Source: Marsupella aquatica
Taxonomy: Eukaryota > Marchantiophyta
Reading direction: 5' to 3'
NCBI GenBank assembly: GCA_973895155.1
Contig: OZ316897.1
Coordinates: forward strand, 20,212,001-20,276,000
DNA: 64,000 nucleotides
Below are positions 63,801 through 64,000 of the stretch, piece after piece. The notes beneath the pieces are model-generated. The model saw nothing but the letters and a program-made list of their open reading frames with translations. It made no database searches and was not told where the DNA came from. Position 1 is the stretch's first letter. Every line of letters begins with the position of its first letter. The translations under genes were made by a program, and so were the position numbers.

Positions 63801-63984
63801 CCTGTCCAGCGTCTGCTGGGATTTTCGAGGGCAGACGGAGCAATTTATTTCTCCGGTGGAACACGGCACTTGCAGCTACGGGTACAGCTACGGCCGCACA
63901 AGTTGCAACAACTGCAACGAGCCGGGTGAGAAAACCCATGGCAATGCAACACAACAGGACTGTCCATAATGCAAGCATTACCAT
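57862..63984 (-). CDS. HNL2: alpha/beta-hydrolase-NB-ARC-LRR immune receptor
   Basis: Exons on the minus strand: 63984-63802, about 63578-62912, 62264-62097, 61075-60008 and 59748-57862; all but the first junction keep frame. Exon 1 encodes a strong membrane segment ([20 protein letters not shown] then [12 protein letters not shown]) and a basic patch. Hydrolase: [11 protein letters not shown], nucleophile elbow [21 protein letters not shown], and in exon 3 the probable catalytic His in [14 protein letters not shown] (356 aa): P-loop [12 protein letters not shown] intact, Walker [37 protein letters not shown]-like VHEHLRDLA. The LRR exon encodes 628 aa with about 24 repeats of 23-24 residues ([17 protein letters not shown]), ending in GEDRAPGSH. 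The hydrolase frame has TGA a few codons inside the exon 2 acceptor, so the true acceptor or an extra exon remains unresolved. The frame is open upstream of ATG 63984 and may begin outside the window. Confidence 0.87.
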
Positions 63985-64000
63985 GAGCCGGTCTAGAAAA

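Overview
The window looks like nuclear DNA of a land plant, most likely a bryophyte and probably a liverwort of the Marchantia type. Genes have many GT-AG introns of about 90-600 bp, a plant-type Miro GTPase and a CtpA-type (chloroplast lumen) processing protease are present, and two large genes join an alpha/beta-hydrolase domain to NB-ARC and LRR domains. That last architecture is known as the HNL class of bryophyte NLRs, described from Marchantia. The species call is an inference.

Layout. 1-4304 (+): 3' part of a CtpA-like carboxyl-terminal processing protease, 12 exons visible. 5367-5858 (-): single-exon universal stress protein. 8256-13299: a Mutator-like element (MULE) with ~550-600 bp terminal inverted repeats, an 11-bp target duplication, a decayed transposase gene and, on the other strand, a broken ORF with an RNase H1-type hybrid-binding (viroplasmin-like) domain. 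13324-16486: a second, more decayed MULE only 24 bp from the first one's target duplication. 16.5-22 kb: AT-rich, repeat-rich DNA with a 46-bp tandem array, a small foldback element, an LTR-like remnant and ~240-bp degenerate repeats. 22374-27316 (+): complete 14-exon Miro GTPase gene (636 aa). 29.2-37.2 kb (-): an NLR fragment and HNL1. 41.0-54.0 kb: two arms of an inverted duplication (2.2-2.5 kb each) about 8.3 kb apart, each carrying a bacterial-type delta-9 acyl desaturase, intact in the left arm and broken in the right. 55.5-55.9 kb: another LRR fragment. 57862-63984 (-): HNL2, largely intact and with an N-terminal membrane segment.

The housekeeping genes (protease, stress protein, Miro) occupy the left part and Miro is intact. 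The right 35 kb behaves like an NLR cluster: two related receptors in the same orientation, at least two degraded LRR relics, local tandem and inverted duplications. HNL1 lacks the Walker A lysine and has an in-frame stop where HNL2 has a clean splice donor, so it may be decaying or may work in a non-canonical way. Exon boundaries were read by eye from GT/AG sites, reading frame and family conservation; no transcript data were available.
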